Origin: Nephromyces sp. MM_2019
Taxonomy: Eukaryota > Apicomplexa > Aconoidasida > Nephromycida
Length of the DNA: 59,139 nucleotides
Direction: 5' to 3'
NCBI GenBank assembly: GCA_015657535.1
Contig: JADHZB010001800.1
Location: forward strand, 1-59,139
This document shows positions 23,601-34,700 of the stretch, piece by piece. The notes under the pieces were generated by a model. That model was not told where the DNA came from and made no database searches. It worked only from the letters and a program-made list of their open reading frames with translations. Position 1 is the first letter of the stretch; every line of letters starts with the position of its first letter. The position numbers were made by a program, and so were the translations under genes.

Positions 23601-25146
23601 TATTCTTTGCCTCTTTTTCTGTAGCTACATCATTGCCTAACCTTGAAATTATCCTCTCTTTTCTTGCATACATTTTTGCAATTTCCATTTCCCCCCCCCT
23701 TTTTAATGCTACTAATACTTGGTGCTCACTCAACTCCTTCCTTATACTAATCTCGTTAGGCTTCCATAAATCTTTTTTCCAAAATTTTCTTCAGAAAACC
23801 TCTCAGATGATTTTAAACTTGCGTTTTCTTCTCCTGGAGCTGAAGACGAACCACGACGGCTGTTAAGCTACATCCACAGGAATAACACTAATAGCACCCC
23901 TTTCTTCGAATATGGGCTTCCAGGAGATGTCCTACTTAACTTGCCTGTAGCTTCAGAATATCCAATATTTGCCGCAGAAGTTTTTGGTCTTAATGCTGCA
24001 GTTTATCCTGCACGCTCCCCACCCTCAAATAGTAGCAGTTTTTTGAAGGTTTCCACTTCTTCACAACCACAAGCTCCAGTAGATCTTAAGCAGCCTGCGC
24101 CTTCAACAGCTGGAAACCTTCCCAGACGCGAATCTGCTGATCTTTCAAAAAGTGAGCAAAAACCGCACGATGAACAGAGTTCTGCTCTGTCACCTCTACT
24201 GCGATGGCATAAATTAGTAACTCAGTGGTTTCCGTTGCTTTGTGGTTCATTTTCTACGCAGATTGGGATGACTAAGACACTTCCTCACCTCCGATCTGAC
24301 GAGGACACCACTGCCATCCTTGATGGTAGCAGTAGCAGATCTGATTCTGCGCATGAAGCTGCTTTGCAACCTCACTTTAGTCCCTACCAACAAAATCAAG
24401 AGATCCGCACAGACAAAAACCGTAATAACCACAATTTTAAGCCCCTAAATAGCATCAAAAACAATCAAAACAAAGCCTTGAACCGTCAAGTAGAAAGCAC
24501 TTTGAGTGACAACATTAGTGCTAGAGAAAGTAGTGGAAGCATAAACTCTTCAGCAAATTCCTCAAAAGGTGTGCCGCAGATATTTAACCTTGAGAAGGAA
24601 GGTGTCTTCCTGTTTGGTGATGCTAGTAAAAAGGAGGTAGAGCAAATTGCCTACGCTTATCTGGCGGACCCTCCTCGTGACCGTAGAGACCCTCGTACCG
24701 CCAGGTATAGAATCGATGCAGAACAGCTGCAAGGAGATGCCGTGGAGGCTCCTTGCAATTTGTCTACGGTGTGTAACAGCAGAAGTGGTAGTAGTAGGAG
24801 GAGAAGCCTTTTATTGCAGTCTGTTCATGGTGATGACAGTGAGGAGGGCTCTTTACATCATGAAAGTACTGTAGGAGAAATTCCTTCCTCTGTAACCTCC
24901 GAGGCTAACAAAGCAGGCCCGGCTTATTGGGGTAGAAGGAGATATGGTAAAGCACGTGATGCGTCAACATCGTATAATAATCGCTTTGAGCAGGAGTTCT
25001 CTCTGAGGCTCAGCAGTAGGTTTGAGCCCTTCTTTCTCGTGGCTTATGGTTGGTTACTGTGGTCTGAATACACAGACCTGGAGCTTAGGCTGCATATATC
25101 TCGTTTAATTTTAAAGCTGTATCTCTGGTATTTTATGGGTGTGTAA
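14390..25146 (+). CDS. ADCK1: ABC1/UbiB-family atypical kinase, ADCK1-like, 15 exons
   Basis: Exons: 14390-14570, 15477-15698, 16077-16228, 16599-16712, 17219-17321, 17960-18024, 18575-18731, 19059-19112, 19389-19483, 20025-20081, 20815-20867, 21367-21499, 22387-22474, 22911-23006 and 23795-25146. They join in one frame to 973 aa. ABC1 landmarks occur in order: KLGQ (about residue 126), the alanine-loop equivalent SASLAQVH (ends 191), VAVKLQYP with the nucleotide-site Lys at 205, ELDF (about 254), VHCDPHPGN (334-342) and LLDHG (357-361). The spacing follows animal ADCK1, including LTHR and LPRDVLWIFR in the C-lobe. ADCK1 relatives are mitochondrial proteins linked to lipid and coenzyme Q homeostasis. 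The N-terminus has a hydrophobic segment (KALFLVLGGGTCFGTFAYG) that fits membrane anchoring. The last exon inserts about 370 low-complexity residues before a conserved Trp/Leu-rich C-tail (VAYGWLLWSEY). Intron 3 uses an AAG acceptor; the 23006/23795 junction is the least certain. Confidence 0.92.
17468..17508 (+). other. Decoy exon in intron 5 of the ADCK1-like gene
   Basis: The acceptor ATATGCTCAG|CTGTGG is in the phase left by exon 5. The reading that follows (VEAPSNAFNMKR, then TGA) imitates the ABC1 motif ELDFxxEAxNA that the real exon 6 at 17,960 completes. No GT donor precedes the stop. It may be a chance match, a decayed duplicate exon, or a poison exon. Confidence 0.35.
19689..19963. 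repeat. CA microsatellite / 37-bp unit composite minisatellite
   Basis: Four copies of GTTTTGGTGAT(C/T)TATTTTCC followed by ACTGTGGAGGATGATTAA begin at 19,727, 19,794, 19,855 and 19,908, each separated by a pure (AC)n run. Spacings fall from 67 to 61 to 53 because the (AC)n runs shorten. The variable base reads C, T, C, T in order, so the array probably arose by duplication of a two-unit block. It lies in intron 9 of the ADCK1-like gene with CA on the sense strand, against the usual TG polarity. Confidence 0.95.
20590..20640 (+). repeat. Pure (TG)n microsatellite ending in an ambiguous base
   Basis: An uninterrupted TG run of about 45 bases (20,590-20,634) is followed by a single N at 20,635 and a T-run. 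It lies in intron 10 of the ADCK1-like gene. The N at the repeat/poly-T border suggests polymerase slippage or mixed alleles. Confidence 0.95.
22057..22179 (+). other. Cryptic cassette exon in intron 12 of the ADCK1-like gene
   Basis: A strong acceptor (CCTTTTCTTGCTAG|GGAG) opens a phase-0 frame of 48 codons that runs to TGA at 22,204-22,206. A GT at 22,180 would close it as a 41-codon, phase 0-0 cassette. It would encode ALRSFKEVFKGLIFVETF and a further hydrophobic stretch. Inclusion would split the conserved join WIFR|MLNIVRS, so the normal transcript most likely skips it. It may be an alternative exon or an accidental one. Confidence 0.4.
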
Positions 25147-28100
25147 AGAATGATGTCTAAAAAGTGTGTTCAGCACGTGTAAGAAGGAAGGCTCAAAATT
25201 GTGCTTAAGTTCGTGTAAGAAGAACGAGGACTCGAAAGCCCGCCAGGTGGGACTTTTAAGATTTAAGAAAGCTGCTCAAACAGCAAGTTTTGAAATCTCC
25301 TGGAATATGAGTTGCTCTGGAAGATTAATATTCAAATTTTACGCAAGTTGTTTGAGGAAATAGTGAGGAAGCATAGATAAATGACTGCTTCAAGAAGTAT
25401 TGGAGTAAAACGACCTAGAAATGTATCACGAAGCTAATAGATACTGCGCGAGCTACACTGCTATAATGATCCCATTAGCTCCATTTTCCTATAACATTGA
25501 CGGTGTATTTCTTCTGTTTGCTACTTCGTAATGATGTGTGAAAATCGCAGCATTCTGTCTTATTGCAGATTTTGTGTTTCACTATTTAATAGCTAAAAAG
25601 GTTTTTTCATATTGTAGCGCTGTCGTAATTTTGAAGCGATAATTTTTTCGTTAATATGGAAGGAGTCTCCGTTGGGATTCCATTAGTTATGCGTTGCCTC
25701 AGTTAAGTCTTATCACCGATGTGGAGTATATATATGGAGGTGATAGCCCTACTTGCTCCAGCTCATCACCGGGGGTTTACGGGGTTTTTTCGCCGTTATT
25801 TTGATGTAGCAATGAGAGGAAACTCATTTTATTTACTAGAAACTATCGCCTTAATACCTCTATCTGGATTTTGTGATCTGCCACAGACGTGAATTTTTAT
25901 ACTACTGTGAATAAGTGTGTATACTTTTTTGCAGTTGTTTGTTGTTTGAAGCCCAGCTTGCTCGTATGTCTTCGTCTGATTGTGTGTATACGTGTTCTTT
26001 TGCTTGCTCTATTTGAGTACTTCTAGGCGGAAATTTGCGTGTGCATATATTTTCTTCTCTTTGTTGTGTTTGCTCGGTTTGCTCGGTTTGCTCGGTTTGC
26101 TCAGTTTGCTTTGCTTGCTCGGCTTGTTTTGTTTACACTGTTTGCCTAGTTTGCCCTGCTGCACTCGCTCTGCTCGATATGTTCACTCTGGTTTGTTCAC
26201 GTTTTCATTCTTACGCATCTAATCCAGTGAATGCCTCTTTTTGCCGTATTTTATTACATGCTTTCGGAGAAGTTCCAGCGAAGTTTCTTTAATTATTGAC
26301 TACTAGTATGTATTGGTGCTGCCTTCCCTCTCTTATTCCCCCCGCCCATGTAGGAAGTAGGCCGCGTAGACGATGGTTTTATATACTTGTCTTTTGTCAA
26401 ATGGTTTTTCCAAGATTTATCGCACAGCTTAGACCGTAGCAGTAATGATGCTGGCAAAGCAAGATAAGAATATCCAATATACTCATGACTTCGGCTAAAT
26501 ATTAAATTTATCTGTTTGACTTAGTTTTATGCTAACGGAAATGCGAAAAAATCCGAGCCATTGTGGCTGGAAATATGTTTAGAGGCTGAAATACCCATCG
26601 GCGTAATATTTTTAGACTTAGCTGACGTAAGAGCCTAGTTTGAATGAAAGAAGTTGCAGTAAATGATAGGATATTAGAAGCTAAAGGCACTGAAGAACTC
26701 ACTTAAAAATAAAACTTTCCCGTAGTTCAAATCTAACAACTTCTTATTGCACGATTTATTCGCTGTACGCAAAAAAAGACATATAGGATGCAATATAGTA
26801 GTTGAATCATTCAAAAATAGACAAGTAAAGGCGAAATTACTTTCCTAGCATCGACATGGCACAAGAATAGAGATAAATATAATTCTTTCTCAACCGATTG
26901 GCTCGTGTTTATGGCCTGCAGACTGTCCATGCTCAATGTGCGTTGGAATGACTTGGTGCTCGTACATGCCTTATACACATTGCCTGCTTACCTGCATCGA
27001 TTGAACATTTCATGGACTTGCTACATGTGGTGCTTTTCTCCGGTGGAATTATTTTTAATTTTATTTGAAACCTTGAAAGTATACTTCGAGAAAGTGTACA
27101 CCATTTGCTAGCGTAGTTTTTTCCATGTGAAATGCTATTACCAAGCAGCGTTTTTTTATACTTTCATGCAATAAGTTCGTATTTTTTGAATTTTCCTGTT
27201 CATATTGAAGCGCGATGCTTTTTATTCTTATTCGCATTACTAAAGCTGTGTGTATCCTTAGCTTCCTCTTTATATTTTTGGGTATCCTATTAATGCCACT
27301 TAAATTCATTTTGCCGTTCCGTCATCTCTCTTTCGTTGTAATTTTTTTACAATCAATGTGCATCTTATTTCCATACAGTTCAGCTCGATTACTCAATTAG
27401 TTCTACTATGCGTAAATGTTCCTTTCTATTTCATCAAATATACCTGAAAGACCACCCTCGGTAGCTTCTTTTATGCTGGAAAATGCCTTTGTGTGACCAC
27501 TATTCTATGGCTTTTGAAACCAAGAACTTCTAAGCATTTCAGCCGGTTTCATATTGGGAGTACTCAAATTGGTAGGATTTTTGTGAAAGTGCTTTGAGTT
27601 GGCTTGTGCTGCAGTAGGTTTTTATCTTTAGAGCTAAAGAAACATCAAAGAGCTTGATTGTTTCTTCTCTTTATGTTTTTGGTCTGCATGCTGCTTTATT
27701 AGCTGTGGAACTGCTAACGCGTGTTTACGCGATGTGATGAATTGTATATAAACACGAGGCCGTTACGATATAGATATGTGACGTCTAAACAAACCCCTGG
27801 TTCCGTATTTTTTACACTTACTCCCATGTGTGTTAGATGAATGAATTGTGTACAAGGAGGCGAAAAATTTTATTATCGCCGGTGTTGAGGAGTCTGCAGG
27901 AGTGCGCTATCATTAGTATCAATACATTGATAAAAAATCGCAATAGGTGCCAGTATGTTTAATGGCTCGAGCGAGAGTTTGTAGAGAGATGTAGCTGTAA
28001 AAGAATGAAGCAGGCTCACATACATATATTTGCCGACTCCCCATACTGTGCAAAAAATTGTTCAGAAGATATTTTTACTCGTCAAATGGGCTCTATAGCT

Positions 28101-28791
28101 TAAAGTCGAGTGCAGCGTGTGTGTATCTCTTAGCCTGAGCCTTAACGGACTGCAGCATTTTCAAGTTATAAAGCCTTCCATTTCCCCAGCGGTACTTTTA
28201 AGGTGTTATCTATTACAATTTTTTTTGTGCCAGCATTCAGAAAACTCATGCCTATTGATAGTGCATTTAAGCCACTGCACAGGGATATTACGTTCAATCA
28301 AGAAAGTTGCCCATAAATCCTGAGATAAGCTTTATCGTGCAAAATGATACATCCGCAGGTTAAAGCTTTTGGCACTGGCATTTGGGATATTTTTACGAAA
28401 AATGTGTATTACCTAAAAATCACAAGAAGTGAGCAAGAGATGTGATTTTAAAACTTCCTTTGATTCCCTAGCAAGGCTATGTTATTGACGTCACAAATAT
28501 CTTTTCTCGCAAGAGAGAGTTGAGCCGTCCAATGCTCCTTACAAACGTAACCAAGAGAAAGCAGTACTAACCCACCACCTGCGTTCTACGCGTACGCTCA
28601 GCCTAGATTACCCCATACTCAAGCCAAAGCATCAGTGAAAACCTGTTTTTCTCACAAAACCGGAAGGTCACCCATCCTACCCCTTTCTGCAATTGAATTC
28701 CAGTACGGATATGACTGCTTCCCATAGCAAGCACACTAGCATATAGGCTTAAATCCTTGCAGTTAAGGGCCCAGTTTATGAATCCCTCTGC
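25147..28791. other. 3.6-kb intergenic region between convergent genes
   Basis: This tail-to-tail spacer lies between the ADCK1-like and TPR genes. It is AT-rich and almost free of TG/CA microsatellites, unlike the ADCK1-like introns. A short 9-bp tandem repeat based on CTCGGTTTG occurs at about 26,063-26,130. I found no exon chain or RNA gene. Confidence 0.55.
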
Positions 28792-31700
28792 TCACAAAGT
28801 ACTATTTATACTTAGCAACCATTCTTCCAATTTTGCACCATCATTTTCCTGAATCAATCTCTTAAGGGTTGGGAATAGCCTGTGGCCCCTTACTTCACCT
28901 AGAGCAATTTTAGCTCTCATTAGAATATTTTGATTTTCCGGGCTCCTGCGGACATGTTGTAAATTTATGACTAAAAAAGCAGTGCTTATAGACTTTCAGA
29001 GAAGAACTTCAATTATACTGAAGAATGACTCTTAGCCCATCATCATAAATTACTGTGGTTCTTACGTTATGCTAGCATGAAGGTACTTTTTCAAGTTGAT
29101 GGATGATTGCAGTGTTTCAGCGCCTTTATCACCAGTACCATTAGCTAAAAGATATAATAGGCAGCTGCGACGCAAGGCAGAAAGTCTCACTCATTGCAGG
29201 AAAACTCTCTTGGCTTTTAATATGCGCTTTCCTACCTTCTCACTGGTATGAGCCACTTTGATATGGCTGCCGAGCTGTCATTAAATGATAGAGTCGCTTA
29301 CCTGGAGGCTATATCACAACTCTTCACTAGATACTCCTCTGCCTGATCAGAATCTCCGTTTGCCTCCAGCTGCAGACCAAGCTCGAGGTAAACTTGTGCT
29401 TGTATAGAGACAGGATGCTTCTTCATTGACTGAAAAAATATTTTATTGTGGGAGTTATGAATGAATACATATAAAATTTTCCAGAAGCTTGCACTCAACT
29501 CTGCTATTAGTTCAAAATCTGCCTTTGTTACTATTTCTGCTGTTCTTTTCTTCACAAAAATGGTTATAAGTTTTACATTTATATTATGACCTAGTTTGGT
29601 AGTGTGATTGTTGACTGCAGCTCTAAAAGGGCTCCTTTAATTTCTCCTAACATATTCCGCATTCAGCCTTTTAATTTTGTCTTTACATTACCTCCCTACT
29701 GAGAGGATTTCGATAATGGCGATATTTAGCATTCTTTTAACCGCAGAAATAGCATGAATAAGGCTATTAAACAGTGAAACTAACGGGAGGCATGGAGCGT
29801 GCACAACGAAGAAAAGGCATCGTCACTGAAGTTTAGAGAGGATGCACTTTTTTTCAATCAGTACAAGCAGGTGTCCTGTAGTGAATGCCCGTTGGAATTG
29901 ACAAAAGAGGGAAGTAGTAAGCGTATCGATTCCTAAAACGAGCAAAGCACCTCAATTGCTACCTTAGTTTCGTCTCTGAGAAAATATGTACCAATATTGC
30001 CTACAGCAGTCTATCAAGTTCTGGAAATTCTATAAACTTGCTTGCCTTTTTGATTAGAGCACAGAACAATCAAGTAATTTTTTACATAAAAATTTCCTCG
30101 GCAGTATTTCAGGTATACCATACTGCGGTGTACCTAGACATCTTTTAGATATGATATGAGGTTCTCCATGCTGACTTACATGATATCCCCTTCAATTAAC
30201 TTTTGATATTATTTGCGGCAGCCTTCCATGCAATATGAATAAGCAACGGTTTTCATAAATCTTTTGCTAGGTGATAAAAAAAATCAGTAGCTCCCCTTTC
30301 TAATGGTAAATTTTGCTAACTCACGGCGCGCAAAAAAATACAGCTGCTACCGTATAGAACTACTTAGCTAAGTTCTGAAATATGCCCATAATTTGCAGAG
30401 TAAGCATATTGCAGTCGAAATATTGTTATGATTAGCAAGGCAGAAAAGTTAAAAGCTTTTCAATATTGGGTCAAAAAAATTTCGGAAATTAAGGAAATAA
30501 TTTAAATAAAATTTTGCACCTTTGGGTTATTTAGTCGGCTGGAATGTGCTTTAATATTGTAATTTTTTCCTGTAAACTCTATGTTTGTGGCCTCCACACT
30601 TTCGAAGGTTTGCAGCAGTGCTGCTGCTTTAACAAGGTACTGTAATGCTTCCTGAAAGGCAATACATACCCCCAGAAGACAGGCTTTTCACCGACGATGG
30701 TAATGTCCATTACAAGTGGCACAAAAATTTACGCAAATACGTCATTTGGAGTATTCTATAAGAGTAGCTCCATTGAGCACCGTCGATAAAGGCTATAAAA
30801 AAGTCACTAAACATCAAAGCGTTTTTCCAAAAAAAAATGCTTCTACGAGAAAATAAAAAATGCACAACGCACCAGTTTAGGTAGCTATAAATCGCTTAAA
30901 GTAAATCGCGTAATGCTGCCAAGAAAATTTTTTTGATAAAAAACATATTTAATAACTTCATTTTATAGCAAGAATGCATTAGCTTATGCAAATTTTTCAC
31001 ACAGAACTATAACGCAAAACACCAATAAAGTAACAATAGTAAGCGGTTTCATTTACTTTGTGATACTCGTTATTTTCAAAGGAGGGAATACTCTGCTTTT
31101 GAGGTGAAATCACCTGCTTAACTAGCAGCATCACGCAATGCAGGAGAAAACTTTTAGACACTAGATCTGATGTTTCACTAAAGATTTAGAATAATTTCGG
31201 CATAACGTTGATAATGAACAATGATGCAAATTGATTTACTCTTTTTTTTGCTTCCTTTTTTTCTTCGTTACTATTTGGCCACCCGCTATGAATTATGTTG
31301 GATGAACTAGCAAGTTTAGCTAGAAGCCGGTAGGCCTTTAAATCCGTAGTAAAGTCTTGACTTGTGCTACAGAGTGAAACAATCATACATTTTCACGAAA
31401 GTTCAAAGCAGGATATAATAGAAGAAAAATTTCGCTTATTTGAAAGGAGCATAATTGACTATTAAACAAAGTTAAGCACTTTAACATGAAAATTTGACTA
31501 TTCAAAACATCTTAATAAATATTATGTTAGCTAAACTTAGTTTCTCGAGTGTTTTCTGGGGTATTTACAATATTTTTTCATTGCTCATATTTCAATTTCG
31601 ATGCCAGCACTAAAAACGAAATATTTTAAGGAGAAATTTTCTACATTGCCTCTAATTCAAGCAAGAACGCATACAACTGCTCAAAGGGATTAATGACAAA

Positions 31701-34700
31701 GAAATCTGAAACCAGCAGCAAGATGATAAAATAACTTTTCGAGGGTTGAGATTCGTCTCCGCTTTCTTCCAGAATATTCCTTTGTAAAAGTGATTAGCGT
31801 ACCAACTAAAGCTAAAAATGTGATGAAATGAGCAAAATTTACGTGCGAAAATTTGGGAGTAAATTCAACGCTGCAGAATCCAAAGATATGTCTTGCTATT
31901 TGCGCTTAGCTGCAACTCATGTAGCTTCCAATAAATAAATACTTACGCATTCATCTCCAGGCATGCTTGAAGCAGATGCTGTACCTCGGCTTCACTGCCT
32001 ATATTTTATATAATACATATGCTTAATTGTCAGGGTATCTTAATTTGCCTTTAAACGCAAAGTATTTTTAGGACTTGCATTTGATTGGCTGAAAAAAAAT
32101 TCTTCCGCATCTTTCGCGGGGTAGCTCTTCCAAATAATCTTTTGGTATTAGTTTATATTCAAAAATTTACATACTATAATTTGTATTTTATGCTGCTCGA
32201 GTCATTCTTTTGCTGACTACTGCACTTCGTTGATACGCAGATACCATCATTTTGGGTTAATTTTTCAAATAAATCGAAAAATTTTATCTGGTTGTGCCTT
32301 TTTGTCGCTTTAGCAAGAGTATAGCCATAGTGTTGTTTTTTCCTATCTTAAGCTTTGGTTATTATATTTTTATGTATACTTTTTTTCAACCTTTAGGAAA
32401 TGAGAGCATGCTTCTGCTGAAAATATAACTAACATAAAAATCGCAAATTTAAGCAGTTTGCTGAATCTGCTAAGGAAGAAAAATGCAGAGCAAGCTCTAA
32501 ATTTCACAAGCTCACCATAAATCTTCTTTGCAAGCTTTGCTAGAATCAAGCAAATTTCACCCTTTAAGATCTTCACTGGCTGATTACTGGATTTTTCGAC
32601 TTCATTAAAAGACCTTGATTTTTCTTCTTTTCTATTAAGAATTTCTTTCAATTTTTTTTTTCCTATAGGATTGCCGAACACTTCATTTGTGATTTCTTTT
32701 TCCGTCGTAAGTACCCCTTTTGGTAAACCCATTTGATTATCATAGACCCATGTGGCCCCTTCAGAATCAATCTGAGCGGTGCTACTAAACTGATGATTTG
32801 CCCCCCCATTATTTGCTGCCGCTTGTGGCTCACTACTGCCAGAGATGGTGCTGGAGCCTTTACGTGTTTCCCTTTCTTTCCCCGACATTTCTTCGTTTTC
32901 CGCAAAGTTTAAGGTAAGAAGATAGAGTATATAAGAGTCCCAATAACATTTTTCCTGCAAGAAAAAAGTATGTGAGTATACATAAAACAGAAGGAGCTGC
33001 TCAAATTTTATTTAAGATCTTATGAATTTTTTAAGCTGAGAAATCTGAGCTCTAGGAGTTCTCCGCAATAATTACCGAGTGCAATGCCCTAATTCATACT
33101 TACGGCTCGCTTATTACACTCAGAATTTTGCTGTTTTTTGGAGTGGAAAGCACATTCACTGTCGAAAAATTACTTCGGTAAACAACATCTAGATACAAAA
33201 TCATCAAATAAAACTGTCTACCTACCGAACTGGGCATATTCCAATTTTTAAATATCACTCAACAAATTATTTTGCTTTTTCAGGATTTTTACATCACACG
33301 ATTACGCCATATTTCGAGCTCTCTAGTTCTTCAAGCTTTCTTTTTATCCTATACTTTAAATTGCTAAGCCCTACCCTGGACACATAAAATGCCACTGCGC
33401 CTTTGAGTGGTTAAGCCAACCCGTAAACTGTTACTAGCCACTAAGAAAGTACCCTATAAAAGTTTGTGCCTAGCTTTTAGGACTTAGGAACTCTTAAAAA
33501 ATTAAGTGGTTCTACGCAGTCACGTCTTAAAGGGACACACTGGCAGAGAATCTCATTTGGAAAATTCCGAAAGGAAACAATTACACAGCCAAACCTTGGG
33601 GTGCGCACATCCCCAGCTTTAACTATGGTATAAATATTGGAAACGATTTTAACCAGCGTGGTATTACATGGGAATAAAAATATTTTTTTAATTTATTGCC
33701 AAAACTTGAAAAATTCTGAAAACCAGCCCTAAGGGTTAATCTCATGGGGTGGCTCAGCACCATAAGCTTCTTTTACCTAATTGGCAAAAAATAGCCATAA
33801 GGCATCGCTGACTGTCCGATGTAAAAGGTTCTCTTAAAAGTGTGTATCATACAATAAACATAAGCCCTGTTAAAAAGACACTATGCAACTCCAAAGAACG
33901 TTAGAAAACAAATGTATATGCTCTGCAGGGCTCTTATTGTACTACACAAAACTTTCCTTTCAAAAATATAATAATATTCTATCCTATTAAAATTATATCT
34001 GCGGATAAAAAAATTAGGTTACCATGTAGCTTTTCTCTGCCAGAGTCTTGTAAAACGCGCAGGAATGAGCCATGCAGGTCAATATCTTGCTATGGTCCAT
34101 ATCTTGTACAGCTTTCTTCATTGCAAATCTGTATGCTTCTCCTGCGTGTTCCATCCTATCTGCCAGTTCATTGCACTCGCCTGCATAAAATCAAACGAGA
34201 AAATTTTCATAAAAATGTGGTTGCGCACATATAACGTATTAAAAGAATTAAAATAGTGTCCTAGAAGATAACAATGTGGAATAGTTAAGTGAAAAATCCT
34301 GCAGGGCTTTCCAAAAATTATGACGAATTAGTGAACGCCCCATTTTAGCAAAATAGTACGCCATAAGCTACGATATGTTGTTGAATAGATAACTAGTAAA
34401 AAGGGAATGCATAGTATGTGAGCGATACTGAAATAACTACTCAAAGAAATAACCATGGAAATCAGCAGATACACAGACATGAAAAATTATTGAAAAAAAT
34501 ATCAAAGTACCAAAGATTGACCTGAAAAGGGAGAAAAACGTATCTAAGAGTACAAGTGCGTTGCTATGAAAGAAAAATACTGTTAGAAGGGAGAAATGCT
34601 AGAGCTATACGAAATTGCAGCTGTAAGATCAACTATTTAGAAGTGAAACTTGAATACGCTGGCTGAGTAAATTTCATATTTTCTATGAAAGAACTTCAAA

